From: Catellatospora tritici
GTDB lineage: Bacteria > Actinomycetota > Actinomycetes > Mycobacteriales > Micromonosporaceae
Assembly (NCBI RefSeq): GCF_019083965.1
Contig: NZ_JAHRCY010000014.1
Location: forward strand, 125,940 to 189,939
Reading direction: 5' to 3'
DNA: 64,000 nucleotides
Shown here: one piece after another, positions 8,711 through 17,777 of the stretch
How the letters are laid out: each line of letters begins with the position of its first letter
Numbering within the stretch: position 1 is the stretch's first letter
Translations under genes and position numbers: made by a program
The notes under the pieces: generated by a model
What the model was told of the DNA's origin: nothing
The model's input: only the letters and a program-made list of their open reading frames with translations
Databases searched by the model: none

Positions 8711-9880
8711 TCAGAGCGAGCCGGTGTACGCCTCGCCCGCGCCCGTGAAGGTCAACCGCCCGCCCGCGGGCAGCCCGTACGCCGCGTCGCCGCCGCGCAG
8801 CGGCACCGAGCCGCTCTCGTCGCCCACCGTCATGCTTCCGGCCACGCAGAACACGGTCCGCGGCCCGTCCAGTACCAGCCGGGCCTCGCCGACCTCGTGG
8901 TCCAGCCGCACCCGGTGCAGCCGGAAGTCGGGCACCGGCACGCTCCAGGTGACCACGCCGGGAGTGACCGGCTCCGGGTCGCGTACGGGCTCGTGCAGCG
9001 GCTCGAAGCGCAGCACCCGCAGCAGTTCGGGCACGTTGACGTGCTTGGGGGTCAGGCCGCCGCGCAGCACGTTGTCGCTGGCCGCCATGATCTCGATCCC
9101 GGCGCCGCGCAGGTATCCGTGCAGGTTCCCGGCGGGCATCCAGATGCCCTGCCCCGGTTCCAGCAGCAGGTGGTTGAGCAGCAGTGACACGACCACGCCG
9201 ACGTCACCGGGGTAGTCGGCGGCCAGCCGCCGGACCAGGCCGCGCGGGCCGCCGCCGACGACGCCGGTCGGCAGCTTGTCGGCGTTGGCGGCGATCTGCT
9301 CCAGCAGGTCGGGCCGGTCCGCGGCGGGCCAGCTGAGCAGCGCGTGCACCGCCTCGCGCAGGTCGCCGACGGCCAGCGCGCCGACCACGCGCTTGAGCCC
9401 GGGGACCGCCAGCGCGTCGACGAGCTCGGCCGACGCCGCCGGGTCCCGGAACCCGCACAGCGCCTCGAACGGCGTGTACGCCACCAGCAGTTCTGGCTTG
9501 TGGTTGCCGTCGACGTAGCTGCGGTGCGCGGCGGTGCGCGGCACACCCGCCCGCTCCTCGGCGGCGAACCCGTCGGCGGCCTGTCGCGCGTCGGGGTGCG
9601 CCTGCAGCGACAGCGAACGCTCGGCCGCCAGCAGTTTCATCAGGTACGGCAGGCGCGCGCCGTACCTGGCGTGCGCGTCGGCGCCGAGCAGTTCACCCGG
9701 CGCCGACGCGATGGCCTCGGCCAGTGATCGGCCGTCGATCGTGGAGGGGCTGTCGGGGTGCGCGCCGATCCACAGTTCCGCCTCGGGCCCGTCGCTGGGC
9801 ACGGGCCGCCCCTGGACCTGCGCGATGATGTCGCGCGAGCCCCAGGCGTACGGCCTGATCGGGTTCTGCAGTCGGCGCAC
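8711..9880 (-). CDS. manA: Mannose-6-phosphate isomerase, class I
   Basis: ManA interconverts fructose-6-phosphate and mannose-6-phosphate, the entry to GDP-mannose synthesis. The 389-residue protein shows type I phosphomannose isomerase features: N-terminal NPIRPYAWGSRD, the SLQAHPD zinc/active-site region, HKPELLVA, and the cupin metal motif GQGIWMPAGNLHGYLRGAGIEIMAASDNVLRGGLTPK split across the second domain. It lies 5 bases downstream of the cation transporter gene, so they are co-transcribed. It probably acts with manB upstream and manC at 45.8-46.9 kb. Confidence 0.95.
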   Translation of the reverse strand: MRRLQNPIRPYAWGSRDIIAQVQGRPVPSDGPEAELWIGAHPDSPSTIDGRSLAEAIASAPGELLGADAHARYGARLPYLMKLLAAERSLSLQAHPDARQAADGFAAEERAGVPRTAAHRSYVDGNHKPELLVAYTPFEALCGFRDPAASAELVDALAVPGLKRVVGALAVGDLREAVHALLSWPAADRPDLLEQIAANADKLPTGVVGGGPRGLVRRLAADYPGDVGVVVSLLLNHLLLEPGQGIWMPAGNLHGYLRGAGIEIMAASDNVLRGGLTPKHVNVPELLRVLRFEPLHEPVRDPEPVTPGVVTWSVPVPDFRLHRVRLDHEVGEARLVLDGPRTVFCVAGSMTVGDESGSVPLRGGDAAYGLPAGGRLTFTGAGEAYTGSL

Positions 9881-9885
9881 GGGGG

Positions 9886-10806
9886 TCAGCCCTTCGCGTA
9901 GTCGATGTCCGGTTCGAGGTAGATTACCCGGGCAATCGGCACTGCGGCACGGATGCGCGCCTCGGCGGCGTCGATGCCGCGCGCGATCTCGTCCGCCTTC
10001 TCGTCATGCCGGACCGCGATCTTGGCGGCGACGAGCAGCTCCTCCGGGCCCAGGTGCATCGTGCGCATGTGGATCACGCGCTCGACCTCGGGACCGTCGA
10101 CGATGGCGGCCGCGATGGCAAGGATGTGCTCCTCGGTGGCCGACTCGCCCAGCAGCAGGCTCTTGGTCTCGATCGCCAGCACCACGGCGATGGCCACCAG
10201 CAGCAGACCGATCATCGCGGTACCGGCCGCGTCCCACCGGCCATAGCCGGTGATCAGCGTCATACCGACGCCGATCAGGGCGAAGACCAGACCCACCAGC
10301 GCGCCGAAGTCCTCCAGCAGGATCACCGGAAGCTCCGGCGCCTTGGCCCGCCGGATGAAGTTCTTCCACGAGACGCCGTTGCGGATCTGGTTCGACTCCT
10401 TGATCGCGGTCCGGAACGACAGCGACTCCAGGACGATCGCCACGACCAGCACCGTGATCGGCACCCACTGCCACTCGGTGATCGGCTCCGGGTGCTCCCA
10501 CTTGTGCCACGCCTCGTACAGCGCGAACAGGCCACCCACGCTGAACAGCACGATCGACACGATGAACGCGTAGATGTAGCGCTCCCGGCCGTACCCGAAG
10601 GGGTGCAGCGCCGTCGCCTCGCGCTTGGACCGCCGCCCGCCGAGCAGCAGCAGCAGCTGGTTGCCCGAGTCCGCCACCGAGTGGATCCCCTCGGCCAGCA
10701 TCGACGACGAGCCCGTCAGCCCCCAGGCCACGAACTTCGTCACCGCGATACCGAGGTTGGCGGCCAACGCCGCCACGATCGCCCTGGTGCCGCCCTCGGC
10801 ACTCAT
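9886..10806 (-). CDS. Cation diffusion facilitator family transporter
   Basis: A 306-residue CDF-type divalent metal efflux protein with the usual membrane helices and a C-terminal cytoplasmic domain. Helix 2 carries AEGIHSVADSGNQ, holding the metal-site histidine and aspartate. The segment HPFGYGRERYIY is typical of the group close to human SLC30A9/bacterial CDF proteins. Metal specificity cannot be told from sequence. It sits in the manB-manA operon, with which it is widely syntenic in actinobacteria, although a functional link is not established. Confidence 0.92.
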   Translation of the reverse strand: MSAEGGTRAIVAALAANLGIAVTKFVAWGLTGSSSMLAEGIHSVADSGNQLLLLLGGRRSKREATALHPFGYGRERYIYAFIVSIVLFSVGGLFALYEAWHKWEHPEPITEWQWVPITVLVVAIVLESLSFRTAIKESNQIRNGVSWKNFIRRAKAPELPVILLEDFGALVGLVFALIGVGMTLITGYGRWDAAGTAMIGLLLVAIAVVLAIETKSLLLGESATEEHILAIAAAIVDGPEVERVIHMRTMHLGPEELLVAAKIAVRHDEKADEIARGIDAAEARIRAAVPIARVIYLEPDIDYAKG

Positions 10807-10846
10807 GCCTTTGCCCCGACCGTCGTCATCCCGCAGAACCCATACT

Positions 10847-12052
10847 TCACTTGCGCAACTGCTCCTTCAGCTCGGTGACGGCCGGCACCGCCATCGGATC
10901 GAGGCCATGCCCGAGCCCGAGGTACACCGAGGCGAAGTCGGTCGCCGCCACAAGCGAGGCGAAGCGCTCCAGCGCCGAGCCTCCCTCAGCGGTGAGCACG
11001 TCAACCTCGATGCCTCGCCTCGCGGCGATGTCCTGCACGACCTCGGCCCGCCGGTCCGTCGTCTGCGCCGCACTGTTCTCGTCGGCGAGACCACCGTCGC
11101 ACAGCAGCACCACTTTCAGGCGCGGAGGGTCGGCCGAAGGCGCGTCGAGGTCCGGATCAGCGAAGATGTCCCGCTCCAGCGCGGCCAGCGCGCCGAAGAC
11201 GCCGTCGAGCAGACCCACCCGGCCCCGACCGGCCTCGCCGAGCGCGTCGGTGACGACCGGGTAGCGGGCGTTGGCCGACAGCATGTCGCCGTAGCGCACC
11301 GCCGCGACCGCCGCCAGCGGCGAGTCACCCCAGATGATGGGCACCGAACCGGCCAGGTTCAGGGCGAGGGTCTTGGCCCGGTTGACGAAGGTCTCGGCGG
11401 TCGGCCGGCAACGGTCGGCCTCCAGGTCCAGCCGGGTCGCGGTCTCGGCCAGGTCGGCCTCGTTGACCTTGACCAGGCCCAGCGCGCGTGCGGTGAGCAG
11501 CACCGGCACGGTCAGACCCCACAGGTTCGCCCGCGCCGCGCCGCGGCGGGGCACCTGGATGAACGGCGCCCGGTGGCGCTCGGCCACCGACTGCAGCGGC
11601 GAGCCGGGAGCACCGATCGCCACCAGGCGCGCTCCGCGCCGCCCGGCCGCCTCCGCGACCGCCAGCGCCTCGGGCGAGCGGCCCGACGCCGATACCGCGA
11701 TCACCACGTCGGCCGCGCCGATCCAGGCGGGCACCTCCACGCTGCGGTGGGTCAGCACCGGGACCAGGCAGCGGGGCCCGGCGATGGTGGTGAGGATGTC
11801 GCCGGTACGGGCCGCCGTACCGGCGCCCACCACCACGACCGCCCGGGGGCGACCCTCGTCGGCCAGGTGGCTCAGATCCACCTCGGCGGTCAGCGAGGTC
11901 GCCTCACGCACCTGCGCGCCCGCCGAGGCGATGGCGCGCAGCATCCCGCCCGGGTCACGGGCGGCCAGACCCGGGGCGTCGTCGAGCAGCGCCTCGTCGA
12001 ACCACCGGTTGCCGCGTACGCCCGCGGCACCGTCCAGCGGCGGCATGGCCAT
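10847..12052 (-). CDS. SIS-domain sugar-phosphate isomerase-like protein
   Basis: The 401-residue protein has two SIS-type domains like actinobacterial phosphomannose/phosphoglucose isomerase homologues encoded next to manB. The N-terminal domain has VVVGAGTAARTGDIL and the Ser-rich AVSASGRSPEAL sugar-phosphate loop. The start at 12052 is supported by a TGATG junction in which its ATG overlaps the stop of the Trm112-like gene, implying translational coupling; the frame is open further upstream without a good start. The exact substrate is unproved, but the mannose operon suggests hexose phosphate isomerisation. Confidence 0.85.
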   Translation of the reverse strand: MAMPPLDGAAGVRGNRWFDEALLDDAPGLAARDPGGMLRAIASAGAQVREATSLTAEVDLSHLADEGRPRAVVVVGAGTAARTGDILTTIAGPRCLVPVLTHRSVEVPAWIGAADVVIAVSASGRSPEALAVAEAAGRRGARLVAIGAPGSPLQSVAERHRAPFIQVPRRGAARANLWGLTVPVLLTARALGLVKVNEADLAETATRLDLEADRCRPTAETFVNRAKTLALNLAGSVPIIWGDSPLAAVAAVRYGDMLSANARYPVVTDALGEAGRGRVGLLDGVFGALAALERDIFADPDLDAPSADPPRLKVVLLCDGGLADENSAAQTTDRRAEVVQDIAARRGIEVDVLTAEGGSALERFASLVAATDFASVYLGLGHGLDPMAVPAVTELKEQLRK

Positions 12053-12234
12053 CAGGCACCAGCCTTGTCGGTCAGCACCTCGTCGAGCAGCAGTACCGGC
12101 AGACCCTCGCGCACCGGATACACCCGGCCGCACGAGGTGCAGGTCAGCGTCTGCGCCTCGGGGTCGTGGCGCAGCGGGGCGTGGTCCTCCGCCGGGCAGG
12201 CGAGAATCTCGAGCAGTTGCGGGTCGAGCGACAC
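12052..12234 (-). CDS. Trm112-family small zinc-ribbon-like protein
   Basis: A 60-residue protein starting LDPQLLEILACP and containing CTSCGRVYPVREGLPVLL, the Trm112/UPF0434 pattern. The cysteines around residues 12 and 32-35 could bind a metal, although one of the usual four positions is replaced (ACPAED). Eukaryotic Trm112 activates methyltransferases; the bacterial role is little known. Its stop overlaps the start of the SIS gene, and it follows manB by 55 bases. Confidence 0.9.
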   Translation of the reverse strand: MSLDPQLLEILACPAEDHAPLRHDPEAQTLTCTSCGRVYPVREGLPVLLLDEVLTDKAGA

Positions 12235-12289
12235 GTCGGCTCCTTCACATCGCAGGCTGGGCTACAGCGAGGCTGAGCTGAAGTGCAGC

Positions 12290-13669
12290 CTACCCACGGA
12301 CGAGCTTGAGCACCTCGTCGCGCAGCTGCGACATCCGCTCCACGCTCGGGGCCTCGACATTGAGGCGCAGCAGCGGTTCGGTGTTCGAGGCGCGCAGGTT
12401 GATCCACGCCCCGTCGTCGAAGGTCACGGTGAGCCCGTCCAGCTCGTCCTGCGGCTGCCCGGCGAAGTGCTCCCGCACCTTGGCCAGGCTCGCGGGCTGG
12501 TCCGACACCACCGAGTTGATCTCGCCCGAGGCGGCGTACCGCTCGTACTCGCGGCCCAGTTCGGCCAGCGGCCCGGACTGCTCGCCCAGCGCGGCCAGCA
12601 CGTGCATCGCGGCCAGCATGCCGGTGTCGGCGCCCCAGAAGTCGCGGAAGTAGTAGTGCGCCGAGTGCTCGCCGCCGAAGACGGCGCCGGTCGCGGCCAT
12701 CTCCGCCTTGATGAACGAGTGCCCGACCCGGGTGCGCACCGGCGTGCCGCCGTGCTCGCGCACGATCTCCGGCACCGCCGCCGACGTGATCAGGTTGTGG
12801 ATGATCGTCGAGCCGGGGTGCTTGGCCAGCTCGCGGGTGGCCACCAGCGCGGTCACCGCCGACGGCGAGACCGGGTTGCCGTCGGCGTCGACGACGAAGC
12901 AGCGGTCGGCGTCGCCGTCGAAGGCCAGGCCGATGTCGGCGCCCTCCTTGACCACGGCCTGCTGCAGGTCGACCAGGTTCGCCGGCTCCAGCGGGTTGGC
13001 CTCGTGGTTGGGGAACGAGCCGTCCAGCTCGAAGTAGAGCGGCACGATGTCCAGCGGCAGAGCCGGGAGCACCGCGTCGCCGAGCACCGCCGGGACGGTG
13101 TAGCCGCCCATACCGTTGCCCGCGTCCACGACGACCTTCAGCGGGCGTACGCCACTGAGGTCCACCAGCGTGCGCAGGTGCGCGGCGTAGTCGGCCAGCA
13201 GTTCGCGCCGCTCGATGGTGCCGGTCGCGGCGGGGACGGGCGTGCCCGCGTCCAGCAGCGCCTGGGCGGTCTCGCGGACCGCGGACAGGCCGGTGGCCTG
13301 ACCGACCGGCTTGGCGCCCGCATAGCAGAGCTTGATGCCGTTGTACTGCGCCGGGTTGTGGCTGGCGGTGAACATCGCCCCGGGCAGGTCGAGCACGCCG
13401 GAGGCGTAGTAGAGCAGGTCGGTGGAGCCGAGACCGGCGTTGATCACGTTGACGCCCTCGGCGCGTACACCGTCGGTGAAGGCCGCGACCAGGGCGGGCC
13501 CGGACTCGCGCATGTCGTGCGCGACCACGATGGTGCCGCGGTCCTCGCCCCGCTCCCGCAGCGTCTGCGCGAACGCCCGTCCCAGGGCTCCGGCGACCTG
13601 CTCGTTGAGCTGATCGGGCACGGTGCCACGCACGTCGTAAGCCTTCACGATGGTGGACAAGTCAAACAT
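12290..13669 (-). CDS. manB: Phosphomannomutase/phosphoglucomutase
   Basis: ManB converts mannose-6-phosphate to mannose-1-phosphate. The ATG at 13669 is preceded by GAGGAG and gives the usual start FDLSTIVKAYDVRG; a longer frame to 13726 lacks support. The 459-residue enzyme has the phosphoserine loop TASHNPAQYNGIK, the metal site DGDADR and the C-terminal sugar-phosphate loop RASNTEPLLR. It heads the leftward operon manB - Trm112 - SIS - CDF - manA. In other actinobacteria the gene upstream is the DUF3499 gene, which here lies about 24 kb away. Confidence 0.95.
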   Translation of the reverse strand: MFDLSTIVKAYDVRGTVPDQLNEQVAGALGRAFAQTLRERGEDRGTIVVAHDMRESGPALVAAFTDGVRAEGVNVINAGLGSTDLLYYASGVLDLPGAMFTASHNPAQYNGIKLCYAGAKPVGQATGLSAVRETAQALLDAGTPVPAATGTIERRELLADYAAHLRTLVDLSGVRPLKVVVDAGNGMGGYTVPAVLGDAVLPALPLDIVPLYFELDGSFPNHEANPLEPANLVDLQQAVVKEGADIGLAFDGDADRCFVVDADGNPVSPSAVTALVATRELAKHPGSTIIHNLITSAAVPEIVREHGGTPVRTRVGHSFIKAEMAATGAVFGGEHSAHYYFRDFWGADTGMLAAMHVLAALGEQSGPLAELGREYERYAASGEINSVVSDQPASLAKVREHFAGQPQDELDGLTVTFDDGAWINLRASNTEPLLRLNVEAPSVERMSQLRDEVLKLVRG

Positions 13670-14038
13670 TTCGCTCACTCCTCGCAGCTGGGACCGCCAC
13701 AGCCTAGCCATCACAGGTTTCCCCACCGCGACAACATGCTGGCGCGCGGGCGTGGACGGTCCGACCGCGTCACCGCGATAGGAAGATCATCTAAAAGGTG
13801 ATACCCAATCAGGGGATCCCGTATTCCGACGACGGGACCTTTATCCGGCCCTCAATAGGCGCATCGCCAATATCGCCCGTGATTCACTTCACAGCTGATT
13901 AGCCGACTGTTCAGACGCTGTTACCTTCGAGGCCGTCTACCGACCCCTTCTGGCACTTCCCGCTGAGTCACGTCGATTCCGACCCCTCTGCGTGCCTGGG
14001 GGATGGCATCCGGTCAAAGGCTCAACGGGGAAATGAAA
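13670..14038. other. Divergent intergenic region, locally AT-richer
   Basis: This 369-base gap between manB and the glycosyltransferase holds no convincing gene. The stretch from about 13780 to 13930 is clearly lower in GC than its surroundings. A TAGGCT hexamer just upstream of manB could be its -10 element, and a small dyad (TCCCGT/ACGGGA) lies near 13820-13840. It is also the left boundary of the block that interrupts the conserved manB-DUF3499 order. Confidence 0.5.
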
Positions 14039-16216
14039 ATGGCAAAGATCAGCATTGTGGTGCCTATCTACAATGTCCAGCCGTATCTGCGCGAGTGTCT
14101 GGATTCAATCCTGAACCAGACATTCCGTGATATCGAGGTCATCGCGGTGGACGACCGGTCCCCCGACGGCTGCGGCGCGATCATCGACGAGTACGCCGCG
14201 CGGGACTTCCGGGTGCGTCCGCTGCACCTGCCGGAGAACGTCGGTCTGGGCGGCGCGCGCAACGCCGGGCTCGCAGTGGCCACGGGCGAGTACGTCTGGT
14301 TCGTCGACAGCGACGACTCGCTGACCGAGGGCTCGCTCGCCGCCGTGGCCCAGCGCCTGGCCGCCACGGACCCCGACGTGCTCATCGTCGACTACGCGCG
14401 GACCTACTGGTGGGGCGCGCAGAAGCGCAACATGCTGCACGAGCTGCTGAGCGACCCCGATCAGCCGGACGTCTTCCGGATCGCGCAGCGGCCGGAGCTG
14501 CTGCAGCTGTTCCCGTGCGCCTGGAACAAGGTCGTCCGGCGCGAGTTCCTGATCGCGGCCGAGTTGCCCTTCCCCAGCGGATGGTACGAGGACCTGCCGT
14601 TCACCTACCCGCTGCTGGCCCACGCCGAGCGGGTCAGCGTGCTGCCCCGGGTCTGCGTGCTCTACCGCCAGCGCCGCTCCGGTTCGATCCTGGGCACGAC
14701 CAGCGACCGCCACTTCGAGGTCTTCGCCCAGTACGACCTGGTCTTCGAGCGGCTCGCCCGCGCCGCCGACGGCGCCCGGATCCGGCCCTGGGTGCTCGGT
14801 CACGCCATGAACCACTGCCTCGTCGTGCTCGGCAACCCCCGCCGGCTGAACCCCGACTCGCGCAGCCGCTTCTTCCAGGAGTCGGTGCTGCTGCGCAAGC
14901 GTCACCTGACCGGCGACGACTACATCCTGCCGCCCGACGCCAGCCCGGCGCGGCACCGCCTGCTCGCCCTGGGCAGCTGGCTCGGCTACCGCAGCATGCG
15001 CCACGCGCACGGGCGCCTCGACCAGACCCGACGCAAGCTGGGCGGGGCCAAGCGGAAGCTGGGCGGCCAGGCCAGGGGACTGCGCCGCAAGCTGCAGTAC
15101 GCCTACTACAGCCTCCAGCGCCGCCGCCCCATCGACCAGCGGCTCGCCGTGTACTCGGCGTACTGGGGCCGGGGCGTGCGGTGCAATCCGGCTGCGATCT
15201 ACGAGCGGGCCCGTGAACTCACGCCCGAGGTGCGCGGCGTGTGGATCGTCAAGGCCGACCGGGTGGCCGACGTGCCCCCCGGCGTGGACTACGTCGTCGA
15301 GAACTCCTGGCGCTACTTCCGGGTGCTGGCCCGTGCCCGCTGGTTCATCAACAACGTGAACTTCCCGGACTTCGTGGTCAAGCGCAAGGGCAGCGTCCAC
15401 CTGCAGACCCACCACGGCACCGCACTGAAGTCGATGGGCATCGACGAGATGCGCTACGCCCTGACCGCACGCAAGATGAACTTCGGCAAGCTGCTCAAGC
15501 GCGTCGACCGCTGGGACTACAGCCTCGCGGCCAACACGTACTCCACCGAGGTCTGGGGCCGGGTCTACCCGAGCAACTACCAGTCCCTGGAGTACGGCTA
15601 CCCGCGCAACGACATCCTGTCCACCGCCACGGCCGAGGACGCGGCGAAGGTGCGCGCGGAGCTCGGCATCCGGCCCGACCAGAAGGTCGTCCTCTACGCG
15701 CCGACCCACCGCGACTACGCCAAGGGGTTCGACCTGCAGCTGGACCCGCTGGCGCTGGCCAAGGCGCTCGGACCCGACGGCGTGGTGCTGATGCGGGCGC
15801 ACTACTTCTACGACCGCGACGCCTCCTCGGTCGCCGCGCACCCGCAGGTCCGCGACGTCTCCGACCACCCGAGCATCGAGCAGCTGTACCTGGCCACCGA
15901 CGTGCTCATCACCGACTACTCGTCGGTGATGTTCGACTTCGGCGTGCTCGACCGGCCCATCGTGATCTACGCGCCCGACTGGGACGTCTACCGGGCCACC
16001 CGGGGCACCTACTTCGACCTCGCCACCGAGGGTCCTGGCCCGTTCTGCCGCAGCCAGGACGACCTGGTCTGGCTGTTCGAGCACGACCAGGTGCGCAGCC
16101 CGGAGGCGGAACTGGCCCGCGCCGCGTTCCGGCGCCGCTTCTGCCACCTCGACGACGGCCGGGCCGCCGAGCGGGTGGTCCGCCACCTGTTCCTGAACCA
16201 GCCCGCCGCCGCCTGA
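14039..16216 (+). CDS. GT2 glycosyltransferase fused to CDP-glycerol glycerophosphotransferase
   Basis: The protein has two enzyme parts. Residues 1 to about 230 form a GT-A family 2 glycosyltransferase (ISIVVPIYNVQPYLRECLDS, DRSPDG, and the DxD-like FVDSDDS). After a basic linker, about 370-720 resembles TagF-type CDP-glycerol poly(glycerophosphate) glycerophosphotransferases (QTHHGTALKSMG, YAPTHRDY, ITDYSSVMFDF). It should transfer sugar and polyol-phosphate units in a teichoic-acid-like wall polymer at the inner membrane face. I choose ATG 14039, with GGGGA about 9 bases upstream; ATG 14033 is also possible. It stands alone, without other wall-polymer genes. Confidence 0.87.
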   Translation: MAKISIVVPIYNVQPYLRECLDSILNQTFRDIEVIAVDDRSPDGCGAIIDEYAARDFRVRPLHLPENVGLGGARNAGLAVATGEYVWFVDSDDSLTEGSLAAVAQRLAATDPDVLIVDYARTYWWGAQKRNMLHELLSDPDQPDVFRIAQRPELLQLFPCAWNKVVRREFLIAAELPFPSGWYEDLPFTYPLLAHAERVSVLPRVCVLYRQRRSGSILGTTSDRHFEVFAQYDLVFERLARAADGARIRPWVLGHAMNHCLVVLGNPRRLNPDSRSRFFQESVLLRKRHLTGDDYILPPDASPARHRLLALGSWLGYRSMRHAHGRLDQTRRKLGGAKRKLGGQARGLRRKLQYAYYSLQRRRPIDQRLAVYSAYWGRGVRCNPAAIYERARELTPEVRGVWIVKADRVADVPPGVDYVVENSWRYFRVLARARWFINNVNFPDFVVKRKGSVHLQTHHGTALKSMGIDEMRYALTARKMNFGKLLKRVDRWDYSLAANTYSTEVWGRVYPSNYQSLEYGYPRNDILSTATAEDAAKVRAELGIRPDQKVVLYAPTHRDYAKGFDLQLDPLALAKALGPDGVVLMRAHYFYDRDASSVAAHPQVRDVSDHPSIEQLYLATDVLITDYSSVMFDFGVLDRPIVIYAPDWDVYRATRGTYFDLATEGPGPFCRSQDDLVWLFEHDQVRSPEAELARAAFRRRFCHLDDGRAAERVVRHLFLNQPAAA

Positions 16217-16226
16217 ACACCGGCGG

Positions 16227-16257
16227 TCGGCCCGGGAGCGGCGTGCTCCCGGGCCGA
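16227..16257. terminator. Hairpin between glycosyltransferase and aldehyde dehydrogenase
   Basis: A perfect 13-base stem (16227-16239 with 16245-16257) and 5-base loop between two convergent stop codons, consistent with a bidirectional terminator. Confidence 0.8.
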
Positions 16258-16269
16258 ACCGGGCCGAGC

Positions 16270-17703
16270 TCAGAGGGTCAGACCGGTGAGTACGAGGACG
16301 CGCGGGTCGGTGTAGTCGTCCATGGCGCTGCGCAGACCCTCGCGGCCGACGCCGGAGCCCTTCACGCCGCCGTACGGCATCTGGTCGGCCCGGAACGACG
16401 GCACGTCGCCCACGATCACGCCCCCGACCTGCAGCGTCGCGTGCGCAGTGAACGCCGTCTGCAGGTCGCCGGTGAACACGCCCGCCTGTAGGCCGAACGC
16501 GGAGTCGTTGACCGCCGCGAACGCGTCGTCATCGGAGTCGACCGCCGACACGACCAGCACCGGCCCGAACACCTCGTCGCAGGAGACCTTCGCGTCCGCC
16601 GGGACGTCGACCAGCACGGTCGGCGCGTAGGCGGCACCGTCGCGTGCACCACCGGTGAGGACGCGGGCGCCCGCGGCGACCGCCTCGTTCACCCAGCTCT
16701 CGACCCGCTGCGCGGCGGCTTCGGTGATCAGCGGACCGACCTGGGTGTCGGCCGCCGCCGGGTCGCCGGTCTTGAGCGCGCGCACCGCCGCGACCAGCTT
16801 CGGCACGAACTCCGCCATCCGGTCCCGGTGCACGATCACCCGCTGCACCGCGATGCAGCTCTGCCCGGCCTGGTAGTTGCTGAACAGCGCGATGCGCTGG
16901 GCCGCCCAGTCCAGGTCGGCGTAGTCGCCGCAGACCACCGCGGCGGCGTTGCCGCCCAGCTCCAACGTCACGTGCTTGTGCGGGACGGCCTGCTGAATGC
17001 TCGCGCCGACCGGCCCGGAGCCGGTGAACGACACCACCGGCAGGCGCGGGTCGGCGACCAGGGCCGCCGCGCGGTCGTTGGGCAGCGGGACGACCGAGAA
17101 CATGCCCGTGGGCAGGTCGGTCTCGGCCAGCAGCTCGCCCAGCAGCAGGGCCGACAGCGGCGTGGCCGGGGCGGGCTTGACCAGGATCGGCGCGCCGACC
17201 GCGATCGCCGGGGCGACCTTGTGCGCGACCAGGTTCAGTGGAAAGTTGAACGGGCTGATGCCCAGCACCGGCCCCTTGGGGAAGCGGCGGACCACGGCCA
17301 TCCGCCCGGCCGCGGCCGGGTCGGTGTCCAGCCGCATCAGCTCGCCCCCGAACCGCCGCGCCTCCTCGGCGGCCCACCGGAACGTGGAGACGGCACGGTT
17401 GAGTTCGGCCTTGGCCCACAGCAGCGGCTTGCCGTTCTCGCCGCTGATCAGCGCGGCCACCTCATCGCCGCGCTCGGCCAGGCGGCGGCTGACGTGGTCG
17501 AGGGCGGCGGCGCGGGCGGCGGCCGACAGCCGGGCCGCTTCGGGGGCCACCCGCGCGGCGGCCGCGACAGCGGCTTCCACCTGCGCAGGGGTGGCATTGG
17601 AGGTCTGTCCGACCACGCGCCCGTCGTAGGGGTTACGCACAACTACAAGATCATCACTGGACTCGGGGCTGCCCGCGATCCAGAACGGGGTCTGATCGGC
17701 CAT
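16270..17703 (-). CDS. NAD(P)-dependent aldehyde dehydrogenase, possibly succinate-semialdehyde type
   Basis: A 477-residue aldehyde dehydrogenase with the catalytic glutamate in LELGGNAA and the nucleophile cysteine in YQAGQSCIAVQRV. It diverges from patD-gabT with 74 bases between the starts. Because GabT makes succinate semialdehyde, oxidation of that product to succinate is an attractive role, but this is inferred from context. The sequence is also like glyceraldehyde/phosphonoacetaldehyde-type members, so substrate remains open. Confidence 0.85.
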   Translation of the reverse strand: MADQTPFWIAGSPESSDDLVVVRNPYDGRVVGQTSNATPAQVEAAVAAAARVAPEAARLSAAARAAALDHVSRRLAERGDEVAALISGENGKPLLWAKAELNRAVSTFRWAAEEARRFGGELMRLDTDPAAAGRMAVVRRFPKGPVLGISPFNFPLNLVAHKVAPAIAVGAPILVKPAPATPLSALLLGELLAETDLPTGMFSVVPLPNDRAAALVADPRLPVVSFTGSGPVGASIQQAVPHKHVTLELGGNAAAVVCGDYADLDWAAQRIALFSNYQAGQSCIAVQRVIVHRDRMAEFVPKLVAAVRALKTGDPAAADTQVGPLITEAAAQRVESWVNEAVAAGARVLTGGARDGAAYAPTVLVDVPADAKVSCDEVFGPVLVVSAVDSDDDAFAAVNDSAFGLQAGVFTGDLQTAFTAHATLQVGGVIVGDVPSFRADQMPYGGVKGSGVGREGLRSAMDDYTDPRVLVLTGLTL

Positions 17704-17777
17704 AAGCCCACCCTACTGCACGGAAACAGTTGCTCAAGACCCTTGCTCGTTGCGGATTCCGTAGCGAAGATTGCCTT

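Noticed and set aside
10625-13801. 1058-residue plus-strand open frame
   Set aside because: Lies opposite the SIS, Trm112-like and manB genes and has no recognisable domain.
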